Assembly: GCA_009886815.1 (NCBI GenBank)
Contig: QXYP01000283.1
Span: forward strand, 1 to 10,160
Reading direction: 5' to 3'
DNA: 10,160 nt
Source: Halieaceae bacterium
Lineage (GTDB): Bacteria > Pseudomonadota > Gammaproteobacteria > Pseudomonadales > Halieaceae
The notes below the pieces were generated by a model. That model searched no databases. It saw only the letters and a list, made by a program, of their open reading frames with translations, and was not told the origin of the DNA. Positions 1 to 5,662 of the stretch are shown here, in pieces; positions within the stretch are counted from its first letter, which is position 1; the number at the start of each line of letters is the position of its first letter. Both the position numbers and the translations under genes were made by a program.

Positions 1-198
1 CAGCGACGTAAACGCGTAAAGCTCTGGTGTCTTTGGCAGGCAATAAAGTGCCGCTGTTCATTCCCTCTTATTTTCGGGCCAAGTCGGACAATTTGAGGGC
101 GTCAATGTCATTAGATTAAATAGGTTTTGCGGCGCACTAGCCATGACACTGGCTTGATGTTGACGGGGCTCAGAAAATTTTTACCTAAGTCCTTGCCG

Positions 199-225
199 CT
201 TATGATTCACTAAGCGATTCATAAG
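199..225. promoter_or_regulatory. Inverted repeat over a possible -10 box upstream of the cyclase gene
   Basis: CTTATGA (199-205) and TCATAAG (219-225) are perfect 7-bp inverted arms with a 13-bp spacer. A -10-like TATGAT sits at 201-206, inside the left arm, and GATTCA occurs twice (204-209 and 215-220). The element ends 24 bp before the ATG. A dimeric regulator binding here would block the promoter. No clear -35 box is present at ideal spacing (TTTACC at 180-185 gives only 15 bp), so both the promoter and the operator are tentative. Confidence 0.35.
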
Positions 226-249
226 GCTACAAATGGGGGATCTAGGATC

Positions 250-1194
250 ATGCTAAATAAAAGTCTTCTACTCATAGTTTCTGTCATCGTTGCAACCACA
301 GTCAGTGCGCAGGAATGCGAAGTATCGCCCTGGGGCGCTGATGACCAAATTGGGGCGGCGAATCGCTTATCGCCGGCCAATGTTTTAGCCGCTGCCAGCT
401 TGATTAAAAAAGGTGAAACGCACCCGCTTGGTATTGTGATCGAGCCGGGGATGCCCGCGTATCCGCCGCGGTACACCCAACTACAAGTTGTCCAGCCCAG
501 CCAGCAGTTTGGTAAGAACGGTGCTTCAGCTTTTGGCTGGGAAGCCAGTTGGAACGACGACATGGTGCAGATGTGGTTGGGCACGGGTCCACAGCTCGAT
601 GGGTTGGGCCATATGGGCGAAGCGGGCATGTTTTATAACTGCAATCGAGGCGAGGATTTTGCCGACATCACAGGGCTTACCCGTCTCGATACCAGTCAGG
701 TGCCGCCTATTGTAGCTCGAGGTGTGCTCATCGATATGGCGAAGCACCTCAAAGTTGCTTCCCTAGACGCGGGTCAACCGATCACCAGTGAAGAGCTAAA
801 AGCGGCAATGGCAGACCAAAATATTACGGTGGGTAGTGGCGACGTGATTTTGATCCATACGGGCTATACCGATGCCACGTTAAAGTCCAATCCAGAACTT
901 TGGGGGAGCACTATTCCGGGCATAACGAATGAGGCGGCCGTATTTTTGGCAAGTTTGCAGCCGGTTGCCGTAGGCGCCGATACCTGGGGGTTAGCGGCTG
1001 TGCCCCCCGCTGAAGGGGACCGCGCCTTCTATGATCATGTGGTGCTGTTGAAAGACAACGGCATTTATATTCTCGAGACGATGAACACGGGGCGACTCGC
1101 CCAAGAGTCCGTGTCTGAGTTCATGTTTGTTTTGGGTCAGGCCCGGTTAAAAGGCGCCGTACAAATGATCATTAATCCGGTTGCCATGTGGTAA
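250..1194 (+). CDS. Exported cyclase family protein (kynurenine formamidase-like fold)
   Basis: A 314-residue protein of the cyclase/kynurenine formamidase-like family (PF04199 type), whose members are mostly metal-dependent hydrolases of amides or lactones. Residues 1-20 form a Sec signal peptide (K4, then a hydrophobic run ending VSA), so the mature protein probably starts at Q21 and acts in the periplasm. Mature C23 and C131 could form a disulfide. Family features seen: the segment around PGITNEAAVFL (223-233) followed by VGADTWG (241-247), H203 in LIHTG, H263 in YDHVVLL and E276 in ILETMNT. The usual metal motif HxGTHxDxPxH is altered here: D117 and H121 remain, but the two upstream His positions appear to be G111 and Q115. 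The ATG follows a GGGGGA ribosome site at 235-240. The family is well supported; the substrate is unknown. The next gene is a dioxygenase 247 bp away, so a shared pathway is only a guess. Confidence 0.87.
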   Translation: MLNKSLLLIVSVIVATTVSAQECEVSPWGADDQIGAANRLSPANVLAAASLIKKGETHPLGIVIEPGMPAYPPRYTQLQVVQPSQQFGKNGASAFGWEASWNDDMVQMWLGTGPQLDGLGHMGEAGMFYNCNRGEDFADITGLTRLDTSQVPPIVARGVLIDMAKHLKVASLDAGQPITSEELKAAMADQNITVGSGDVILIHTGYTDATLKSNPELWGSTIPGITNEAAVFLASLQPVAVGADTWGLAAVPPAEGDRAFYDHVVLLKDNGIYILETMNTGRLAQESVSEFMFVLGQARLKGAVQMIINPVAMW

Positions 1195-1203
1195 CGCAAG
1201 CTC

Positions 1204-1264
1204 GGTGACCCATTAGTGTCACCACATGCGTATCGCATCGCGCAGGGCTGCGAGGGCTAGCCCT
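1204..1264. other. Two hairpin-forming palindromes downstream of the cyclase gene
   Basis: GGTGAC (1204-1209) pairs with GTCACC (1218-1223) across an 8-nt loop, starting 10 nt after the cyclase stop. AGGGCTAGCCCT (1253-1264) is a perfect 12-bp palindrome. Neither is followed by a T-run, so they are not canonical intrinsic terminators. They may end or stabilise the cyclase transcript. No other feature and no convincing small gene is seen in 1195-1295. Confidence 0.3.
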
Positions 1265-1299
1265 TACTGGCACTGCGTTTCTGGAATTCTATAGTCGTC

Positions 1300-1372
1300 C
1301 TTAAGTACGCGGGGTAAAAACTTTAGGTGTTAACATTGTGGCCTTACTTATGCTGCTTAAGTGCGGGTTAAC
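1300..1372. repeat. Imperfect direct repeat with GTTAAC sites upstream of the dioxygenase gene
   Basis: A CTTAAGT-plus-G/C-rich block begins at 1300, and a similar one (CTTAAGTGCGGGTTAAC) begins at 1356. GTTAAC also occurs at 1329-1334 and 1367-1372. The two blocks share the CTTAAGT start and a following CG-rich GGGT(T)AA stretch. This is the likely control region of the 1442 gene, but no well-spaced -35/-10 pair could be assigned. Confidence 0.35.
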
Positions 1373-1395
1373 CTGCTTATCTGGGCCATAGGATT

Positions 1396-1421
1396 CTGAA
1401 TGTAGAAACTGAATGTAGAAA
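1396..1421. repeat. Perfect 13-bp tandem duplication before the dioxygenase gene
   Basis: CTGAATGTAGAAA occurs twice head to tail (1396-1408 and 1409-1421) with no mismatch and no spacer. It ends 20 bp before the ATG at 1442 and just upstream of the AGGAG ribosome site (1428-1432), so it lies in the probable 5' untranslated region. It could be a paired binding site or a recent slippage duplication. Confidence 0.9.
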
Positions 1422-1441
1422 GAAGCGAGGAGAGCGAGGCC

Positions 1442-2263
1442 ATGCAAGTTAAACGTATCGCTGGTGCTTTGGGAGCCGAGATTAAGGGCGTTGATCTGGG
1501 ACAAACCTTGACGCCGGAGGTCGCATCCGTCATTCGTGATTTGCTCAACGAGCATGAGGTGCTGTTTTTTCGCCGACAGGCCATCGAGCCGGCTCAGCAG
1601 CGTGACCTAGCCTCTATCTTTGGGCCTTTGCAAACGCACCCCGCTTACGGCACGGTTGAAGGCATACCCGAGGTGATGATTCTTGAGAGTACCGCCGACA
1701 AGCCTTCTAAGATTGAGGTCTGGCACTCCGATATGACCTTCCGCCAGCACCCCCCTTCGGTCACCGTGTTGCGCGGAATGGTGATACCAAATGTGGGTGG
1801 TGATACGTTGTTTGCAAGTATGACCAGTGCCTACGACGCGCTGTCTGACGGTATGAAAGTTTACCTCGACGGTCTGGTTGCCGTTCACGATTTTGCTCAG
1901 GGGTTTCGAGAAAGCCTGGCCGAGCCCGGGGGACGTGAGCGTTTGGGCGATGCCCTCGCGGAGAATCCGCCGGTGCGACATCCCGTGGTTCAGGTGCATC
2001 CTGAGACTGGGAAAAAAGTGCTCTTCGTTAATGCGTTATTCACGACGCATATAGAGGGCTTACCCCCGTTGGAGTCTTCGGCTTTGTTAGAATTTCTGTG
2101 TCAGCATGCAGCGCTGCCCGAACATACCTGCCGCTTTCAATGGACGCCGGACAGTGTGGTGCTCTGGGATAACCGCAGCACGCAACACAAGCCTGTTAAT
2201 GACTTTTTGCCCGCTCCGCGTTGCCTGCATCGTGTGGTTAGCGAAGGCGACCAACCCTACTGA
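1442..2263 (+). CDS. TauD/TfdA family 2-oxoglutarate-dependent dioxygenase
   Basis: A 273-residue cytoplasmic Fe(II)/2-oxoglutarate dioxygenase of the TauD/TfdA family. These enzymes hydroxylate a substrate such as a sulfonate, sulfate ester or aryloxy acid, using O2 and 2-oxoglutarate. The facial triad is complete: H95 and D97 in EVWHSDMTF, and H249 in DNRSTQHKPVND. R260 lies 11 residues after the distal His, as the 2-oxoglutarate-binding Arg does in Escherichia coli TauD. T122 in GGDTLF lies 27 residues after the first His, as in TauD. The C-terminal CLHRVVSEGDQPY also matches the family. Length is normal. The ATG has AGGAG at 1428-1432, 9 nt upstream. The protein should be active, but family relatives act on very different substrates and nothing here (no sulfonate ABC transporter, no flavin reductase) fixes the substrate. 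The preceding exported cyclase may be unrelated. The stop codon lies 4 bp from that of the convergent symporter gene. Confidence 0.93.
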   Translation: MQVKRIAGALGAEIKGVDLGQTLTPEVASVIRDLLNEHEVLFFRRQAIEPAQQRDLASIFGPLQTHPAYGTVEGIPEVMILESTADKPSKIEVWHSDMTFRQHPPSVTVLRGMVIPNVGGDTLFASMTSAYDALSDGMKVYLDGLVAVHDFAQGFRESLAEPGGRERLGDALAENPPVRHPVVQVHPETGKKVLFVNALFTTHIEGLPPLESSALLEFLCQHAALPEHTCRFQWTPDSVVLWDNRSTQHKPVNDFLPAPRCLHRVVSEGDQPY

Positions 2264-2267
2264 TTTT

Positions 2268-3719
2268 TTAGTATCGCGCGTCAGATCTTAGTTTTTGAAT
2301 GTATTGCGTGACGTCGGCTTTTACCTCGGGGGCGAACAGGTACAGGGCGATCAGGTTGGGTATGGCAATCACAAAAATCATGGCATCTGAGAAATCGAGC
2401 ACGGCTTTAAGCTGTAACATGCATCCGATGACAATGAAGCTGCAGAACAAGAGTTGAAAGCACAGTTGTCCCGCGCGGCTTTCGCCAAATAAATAGGTCC
2501 AACCTTTTAGCCCGTAATACGACCAAGCCAGCAGGCTGGAGAAAGCAAACAATAAGGCCGCGACGGCGATAACATAGGGTGCGAAATCGAAATGCACCGC
2601 GAAAGCTGCCGATGTGAGCTCAATACCCGCGACCTCGGTACCCATGAGGCCATTGGGAATAGCGCTGGTGAGAATGACCAGCGAGCTTAAGCTGAGAATA
2701 ATTACGGTGTCGATGAAGGGTTCTAACAGTGCGGTAATACCCTCAGATGCCGGTTCATCGGTTTGAACGGCCGAGTGGGCAATAGACGCCGACCCCAGTC
2801 CCGCCTCATTAGAAAATAAGGCCCGTTGAAACCCGATCACCATGGCGCCGAGCGCACCGCCGGTTGCCCCCTCACGTGTAAACGCACCTTGCATCACCGC
2901 TTGTAGGGCCCCTGGGATATGTTCAGCACTCAAACCGATCACGATCACAGCGCTAATAATGTAGAGACTTGCCATAAATGGCACGAGAACTACAGTGACT
3001 TTAGCGATGGAGCGAATGCCGCCAATCACCACCAGTGCAACAACAATGGCGAGTGCCAAACCGAAAAACCAACCGCGTTCACTAAGCCAGCTAGCATCCC
3101 CTCCGGTGATCACCAGGAATTGTGTATAGGCTTGATTGGCTTGGAACATATTGCCAATACCAAAGCCCGCGATAACCAGGGCGAGGGCATAAAAACAGCC
3201 CATAAAACGACCCAGCCCAGGCCACTGTCTGTGCTGAAACCAGTGTTCAAGGTAGTACATGGGGCCGCCCGAGACGCTGCCATCGGGATTGTGCCGTCGG
3301 TATTTCACGCCCAGCGTGCATTCCACCAGTTTGGTGGACATCGATAAAACCCCTGCTATCAGCAACCAAAAGGCGGCACCTGGCCCGCCCAAGCTTATTG
3401 CAACGGCCACCCCGCCAATGTTACCCACGCCTACCGTGCCGGAGACCGCTGTTGCGACAGCCTTAAAGTGGCTGATCTCGCCTTTTGCTTCTGGGTCACT
3501 GAAATCGCCGCGCACGTGACGCAGAGCGAGCCACAGTGCTCTAAAGTTAATAAAACGTAAGTACACGGTGAAATATACGGCGGCGGCTGCAAGCCATAAG
3601 ACAATGAGGGGCAGCTCGTTATCACCTATGGGAACGGCATAGAAAACAAAGCCGGAGACTGCTGAAGCAACGGGTGCCAGTAGCGCTTCGACCGTTGCGT
3701 CAATTCCTAGATCAGCCAT
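2268..3719 (-). CDS. AGCS family sodium:alanine/glycine symporter
   Basis: A 483-residue inner-membrane carrier of the alanine or glycine:cation symporter (AGCS) family, which couples small neutral amino-acid uptake to Na+ (sometimes H+). Family motifs seen: SGTVGVGNIGGVAVAI (93-108) followed by GGPGAAFW (111-118), GSVSGGPMYYLEHW (147-160), RALFSNEAGLGSASIAHSA (299-317) and SYYGLKGWTYLFG (400-412). About ten to eleven hydrophobic segments follow a polar N-terminus, and length is normal. The ATG is preceded by a strong GGAGGAG site 5-6 nt away. It is transcribed towards the dioxygenase gene, and its TAA overlaps the T-rich junction at 2264-2270. Upstream, the terminator of the porin-like gene isolates it, so it probably has its own promoter in 3720-3954, where a structured leader is possible. 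Substrate choice between alanine, glycine and related amino acids cannot be read from the sequence. Confidence 0.95.
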   Translation of the reverse strand: MADLGIDATVEALLAPVASAVSGFVFYAVPIGDNELPLIVLWLAAAAVYFTVYLRFINFRALWLALRHVRGDFSDPEAKGEISHFKAVATAVSGTVGVGNIGGVAVAISLGGPGAAFWLLIAGVLSMSTKLVECTLGVKYRRHNPDGSVSGGPMYYLEHWFQHRQWPGLGRFMGCFYALALVIAGFGIGNMFQANQAYTQFLVITGGDASWLSERGWFFGLALAIVVALVVIGGIRSIAKVTVVLVPFMASLYIISAVIVIGLSAEHIPGALQAVMQGAFTREGATGGALGAMVIGFQRALFSNEAGLGSASIAHSAVQTDEPASEGITALLEPFIDTVIILSLSSLVILTSAIPNGLMGTEVAGIELTSAAFAVHFDFAPYVIAVAALLFAFSSLLAWSYYGLKGWTYLFGESRAGQLCFQLLFCSFIVIGCMLQLKAVLDFSDAMIFVIAIPNLIALYLFAPEVKADVTQYIQKLRSDARY

Positions 3720-3771
3720 CGAACTCCTCCGTAGTCAGCAGGCGTCGAGGGTCGCTTGTAGCGGTTGAATT

Positions 3772-3810
3772 TGCAAGGGTACGCCTATGAATGCGTTGTA
3801 CTCCCTTGCA
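3772..3810 (-). other. Strong hairpin in the symporter 5' leader
   Basis: TGCAAGGG (3772-3779) and CCCTTGCA (3803-3810) are perfect 8-bp arms. Inside them, ACGC and GCGT can extend the stem with small bulges. The hairpin ends about 50 nt before the symporter ATG on the minus strand. No T-run follows, so it is not a canonical terminator. A role in mRNA stability, translation control or protein binding is possible. Confidence 0.5.
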
Positions 3811-3815
3811 GCCCA

Positions 3816-3827
3816 GCTAACGTTAGC
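3816..3827. repeat. Perfect 12-bp palindrome upstream of the symporter gene
   Basis: GCTAACGTTAGC is a perfect dyad lying just outside the 3772-3810 hairpin, 89 bp upstream of the symporter start. It could be an operator half-site pair or a further leader stem. No matching known box was recognised. Confidence 0.45.
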
Positions 3828-3842
3828 GTGGCGCCGGGGAGT

Positions 3843-3924
3843 AAACCTCACGCCTTCAGGATTGTTTGCATCAGATCAGGTTTTCAGTAGTGACTAAAAA
3901 GCGCGTGAAACCTGTTTCGAGGTT
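3843..3924 (-). other. Candidate structured leader with competing pairings upstream of the symporter
   Basis: Several complementary segments overlap here, so they could form alternative RNA structures. AAACCT (3843-3848) can pair with AGGTTT (3878-3883). AACCTC (3844-3849) can pair with GAGGTT (3919-3924). TCACGC (3848-3853) can pair with GCGTGA (3903-3908). These pairings share bases and so compete. AGCS genes are often controlled by glycine riboswitches in other bacteria, but the conserved glycine-aptamer cores are not visible here. An uncharacterised cis-regulatory RNA is possible, and so is chance complementarity. Confidence 0.25.
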
Positions 3925-3954
3925 AAGTCTAGACATTCAAATTAAACTGAGGGC

Positions 3955-3980
3955 AAAAAAAAGCCCGCTATGCAGCGGGC
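3955..3980 (-). terminator. Intrinsic terminator of the TorF-family gene
   Basis: On the minus strand a perfect 7-bp GC-rich stem (arms at 3963-3969 and 3974-3980, loop of 4 nt) is followed by a run of eight T (complement of 3955-3962). It starts 20 nt after the stop codon of the 4000-4740 gene. This is a textbook Rho-independent terminator and separates that gene from the symporter gene. Confidence 0.92.
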
Positions 3981-3999
3981 CCTATTCTTTGTGCGCATC

Positions 4000-4740
4000 T
4001 CACATGGAGATATCAACTGCGTAGCTAACGACGAACTTGATCTGATCGTTGTCATAGCCACCATCAGCCGCCGGACCTTCGACGTCGGTCGAGCTCATCA
4101 TAAAGGCGAAACCATCCTTGGCCACGCTAATGTTGTAGTCGTAGTAGCCACCCGTGGTGCCGTTGAAAGCTTCAGCAAAGTCGCCGTCGTGATATCCCAC
4201 GTGAAGGCCTATGCCTATGCCGTTGCTGATTTCAAAGCCGTAGTCAGCAGAGACGTAATAAGTGCTTCCCGCGTCAAAATCCTGGCCGGGGGCTTCGTCG
4301 GCCTCTGTGTTGGTGAGTACCCAGACGCCACCGCTAAAGCCACCAAACCCAACTTTGGCGTACACCTCGCCGAAATCGAACTCGGCTTCCTTGTCGTAGT
4401 TGTAGTAAAGGTATCCCACATCCCAACTGACGCCGCCTGTTTCAAAGGCGAATCCCGCATAAAGGTCGTGCTCGTAGGAGTACACATCTGATGGACCGTA
4501 ATTGACATTGGATACCCAAGTACCGGCGTAGAACCCACCATCCGATGCGTAATCGATGCCGCCTTGCACCGCTGAGTTGTTCTCGGTTTGAGTGAGGCCT
4601 CGCCAAATGTAGTTGTTGGTCACGGCTGCGTTAGCGCTCCACTCACCGGCTTGGGAGGGAAGGGCGAGTGCGCTCAGCGATAGAACAGATACAGCAGACA
4701 GGGTTTTAAGGGATGAGCTTGGGGAAAACTGGAATTTCAT
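4000..4740 (-). CDS. TorF/Gcw_chp family putative outer-membrane porin
   Basis: A 246-residue protein that resembles the TorF (Gcw_chp, TIGR02001) family of predicted beta-barrel outer-membrane proteins, often annotated as putative porins with unknown solutes. Residues 1-31 form a Sec signal peptide ending SQA, with cleavage before G32. The N-terminal part of the mature protein carries the family pattern: TNNYIWRGLTQTENNSAVQG (41-60), then GGFYAGTWVSNVNYG (68-82). The rest has alternating aromatic and glycine-rich strands with acidic turns, as in small barrels. The open frame extends 27 codons upstream, but the start at 4740 was chosen because it begins the signal peptide and has a GAGGA-type site (GAGGACCC) just upstream. 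The extreme C-terminus is ISM rather than the terminal Phe or Trp common in outer-membrane barrels. A promoter lies at 4875-4904 and a terminator at 3955-3980, so it is a single-gene unit, divergent from the small secreted protein at 5127. Confidence 0.85.
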   Translation of the reverse strand: MKFQFSPSSSLKTLSAVSVLSLSALALPSQAGEWSANAAVTNNYIWRGLTQTENNSAVQGGIDYASDGGFYAGTWVSNVNYGPSDVYSYEHDLYAGFAFETGGVSWDVGYLYYNYDKEAEFDFGEVYAKVGFGGFSGGVWVLTNTEADEAPGQDFDAGSTYYVSADYGFEISNGIGIGLHVGYHDGDFAEAFNGTTGGYYDYNISVAKDGFAFMMSSTDVEGPAADGGYDNDQIKFVVSYAVDISM

Positions 4741-5126
4741 AGTGGGTCCTCGTAAACAGCATGAAAGAGTGAAACTCTGTGTTCGGGGGAAGCTAAACAA
4801 CTCCCTTCGTGGCACACCCAAGAGTTAGCATAGACCTTGCCAACTTTTTTAAGCTGTTGATAAATATAACTAAAACTATATTTTCGGCTTTTTCAGACCG
4901 ACAAAGTTAGGTGATTACGAGCGCCCTTTTAGGGCGGGGCTGCACCAAAACTGAGCGTCATCATCGCTTAAAGGTTGGCTTCCGCTGTGCGGTTTTGGGG
5001 TGCTTGTCGGTAGCTCGAAGTGTGGTGAGAGATAAGCGGGTGGCGATGGGAAGAAAGAGAAGACTAAACCGTGAGTCTGTGCGTAACAGCCAAAAACAAC
5101 CACTGACCTCACTAGGGAGAAGTTAA
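4741..5126. other. Intergenic region between the divergent TorF-family and small secreted protein genes
   Basis: No convincing gene is seen in these 386 bp. The region holds the candidate minus-strand promoter (4875-4904) and an A/T-rich tract (about 4840-4885). It also has a compact 6-bp hairpin, CGCCCT (4922-4927) with AGGGCG (4931-4936) and a TTT loop. The ribosome site of the 5127 gene lies at 5114-5122. No clear plus-strand promoter was found. TTGATA (4857-4862) with TATATT (4877-4882) has only a 14-bp spacer. Confidence 0.5.
4875..4904 (-). promoter_or_regulatory. Candidate sigma-70 promoter for the TorF-family gene
   Basis: Read on the minus strand, TTGTCG (complement of 4899-4904) is followed by an 18-bp spacer and TATAGT (complement of 4875-4880). 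This gives 4/6 and 5/6 matches to the consensus boxes in an A/T-rich setting. It would give a 5' untranslated region of about 130 nt. Position and orientation fit the gene at 4000-4740. Confidence 0.5.
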
Positions 5127-5513
5127 TTGAAACGCGTTATTTTGGGTTTAATGTTTACCTGTTCAACCAGTGCCGTGACCGCCGAGATAGATTGTCAGGC
5201 CGTTGTGGCTGCAACCCTGGATGAGTTGGCTCTGGGAGCCACGTCAGAGTGGACCGCAACTCATGCTGACTTAGCAAGGTCTGCAGCGGGATCGGCGTGC
5301 TTGAAAGCGGCATCGGGTCGGTATGGCGAGGACCTTTTGGTGGAATCTGTTGGTATCTCATCTGACACCCAGCCAACGGCGGCGACCGATGGCCAAGCAG
5401 CCGATAGCAAGAGTGACCCAGAGGGCGAAGAGACTGGTGGATTACGGTTCAAACCTATGACGGGTTCTCCCACCCAAAAGCCGTACGAGCGGGCAAGGTC
5501 CGTCGAAAACTAG
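5127..5513 (+). CDS. Small secreted protein of unknown function, TTG start
   Basis: A 128-residue protein I do not recognise. The TTG start at 5127 was chosen because AGGGAGAAG (5114-5122) is correctly spaced and because only this start gives a full Sec signal peptide (K2, R3, hydrophobic 4-14, cleavage after VTA, mature from E20). The first internal ATG (codon 9) would destroy the signal. The mature part has three regions. Residues 20-65 are probably helical, with C23 and C58 able to form a disulfide. Residues 77-103 are a polar, Asp/Glu/Ser-rich linker, likely disordered. A basic tail follows, LRFKPMTGSPTQKPYERA (106-123). C12 is not in a lipobox, so a lipoprotein is unlikely. Codon use looks like its neighbours. 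It is divergent from the TorF-family gene and convergent with katG. No function can be assigned. Confidence 0.7.
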   Translation: MKRVILGLMFTCSTSAVTAEIDCQAVVAATLDELALGATSEWTATHADLARSAAGSACLKAASGRYGEDLLVESVGISSDTQPTAATDGQAADSKSDPEGEETGGLRFKPMTGSPTQKPYERARSVEN

Positions 5514-5618
5514 CGCCAAGCTTCACACAGCGGCGTACTGATAGGCTAGGGCAACTGGGCCCACGATAAGCCCGTCAAGGGTTAGCTGGACTTGGTGGCT
5601 TGGAGAGTTCAGTGAAAG

Positions 5619-5639
5619 CCCGGCAGCGATGCTGCCGGG
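5619..5639 (-). terminator. Probable katG terminator hairpin
   Basis: CCCGGCAGC (5619-5627) and GCTGCCGGG (5631-5639) form a perfect 9-bp GC-rich stem with a 3-nt loop. It begins 23 nt after the katG stop on the minus strand. The tail there is CTTTC, a weak T-tract, so termination may be partial. The hairpin could also stop transcripts of the convergent 5127 gene, although no T-run follows on the plus strand. Confidence 0.65.
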
Positions 5640-5662
5640 TGGTACTGAGGCGCAGGGTGCCC

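Noticed and set aside
1..61. Minus-strand frame open to the left edge from an ATG at 59-61 (about 20 residues), which could be the start of a divergent gene.
   Set aside because: The GAGGGA purine run touches the ATG, so spacing is poor. The frame is too short to recognise, and nothing else in 1-198 supports a gene.
3841..3900. ACCTGATCTG on the minus strand resembles part of a TPP riboswitch.
   Set aside because: The rest of the aptamer (GGGGTGC block, CTGAGA, and the GGATAATGCCAGCG-type segment) is missing, and the downstream gene is an amino-acid symporter, not a thiamine gene.
3720..3954. Glycine riboswitch before the AGCS symporter.
   Set aside because: Looked for because this pairing is common in bacteria, but the conserved GAGAG, CCGAAGG and CUCUCAGG aptamer cores are not present on the minus strand.
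3970..4491. Plus-strand open frame of 173 codons.
   Set aside because: It lies antisense inside the well-supported TorF-family gene, starts in that gene's terminator hairpin, has a Val-rich composition typical of a shadow frame, and lacks a ribosome site.
4741..4821. N-terminal extension of 27 residues on the TorF-family protein.
   Set aside because: The extension would put polar, Cys- and Arg-containing sequence before a normal Sec signal peptide. The ATG at 4740 has its own ribosome site.
4857..4882. Plus-strand promoter TTGATA/TATATT for the small secreted protein.
   Set aside because: The spacer is only 14 bp and it would lie about 245 bp upstream of the start codon.
4911..5126. Plus-strand 71-codon frame just before the small secreted protein gene.
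   Set aside because: Very basic composition, no ribosome site and no recognisable pattern. It covers the hairpin and the leader of the 5127 gene.
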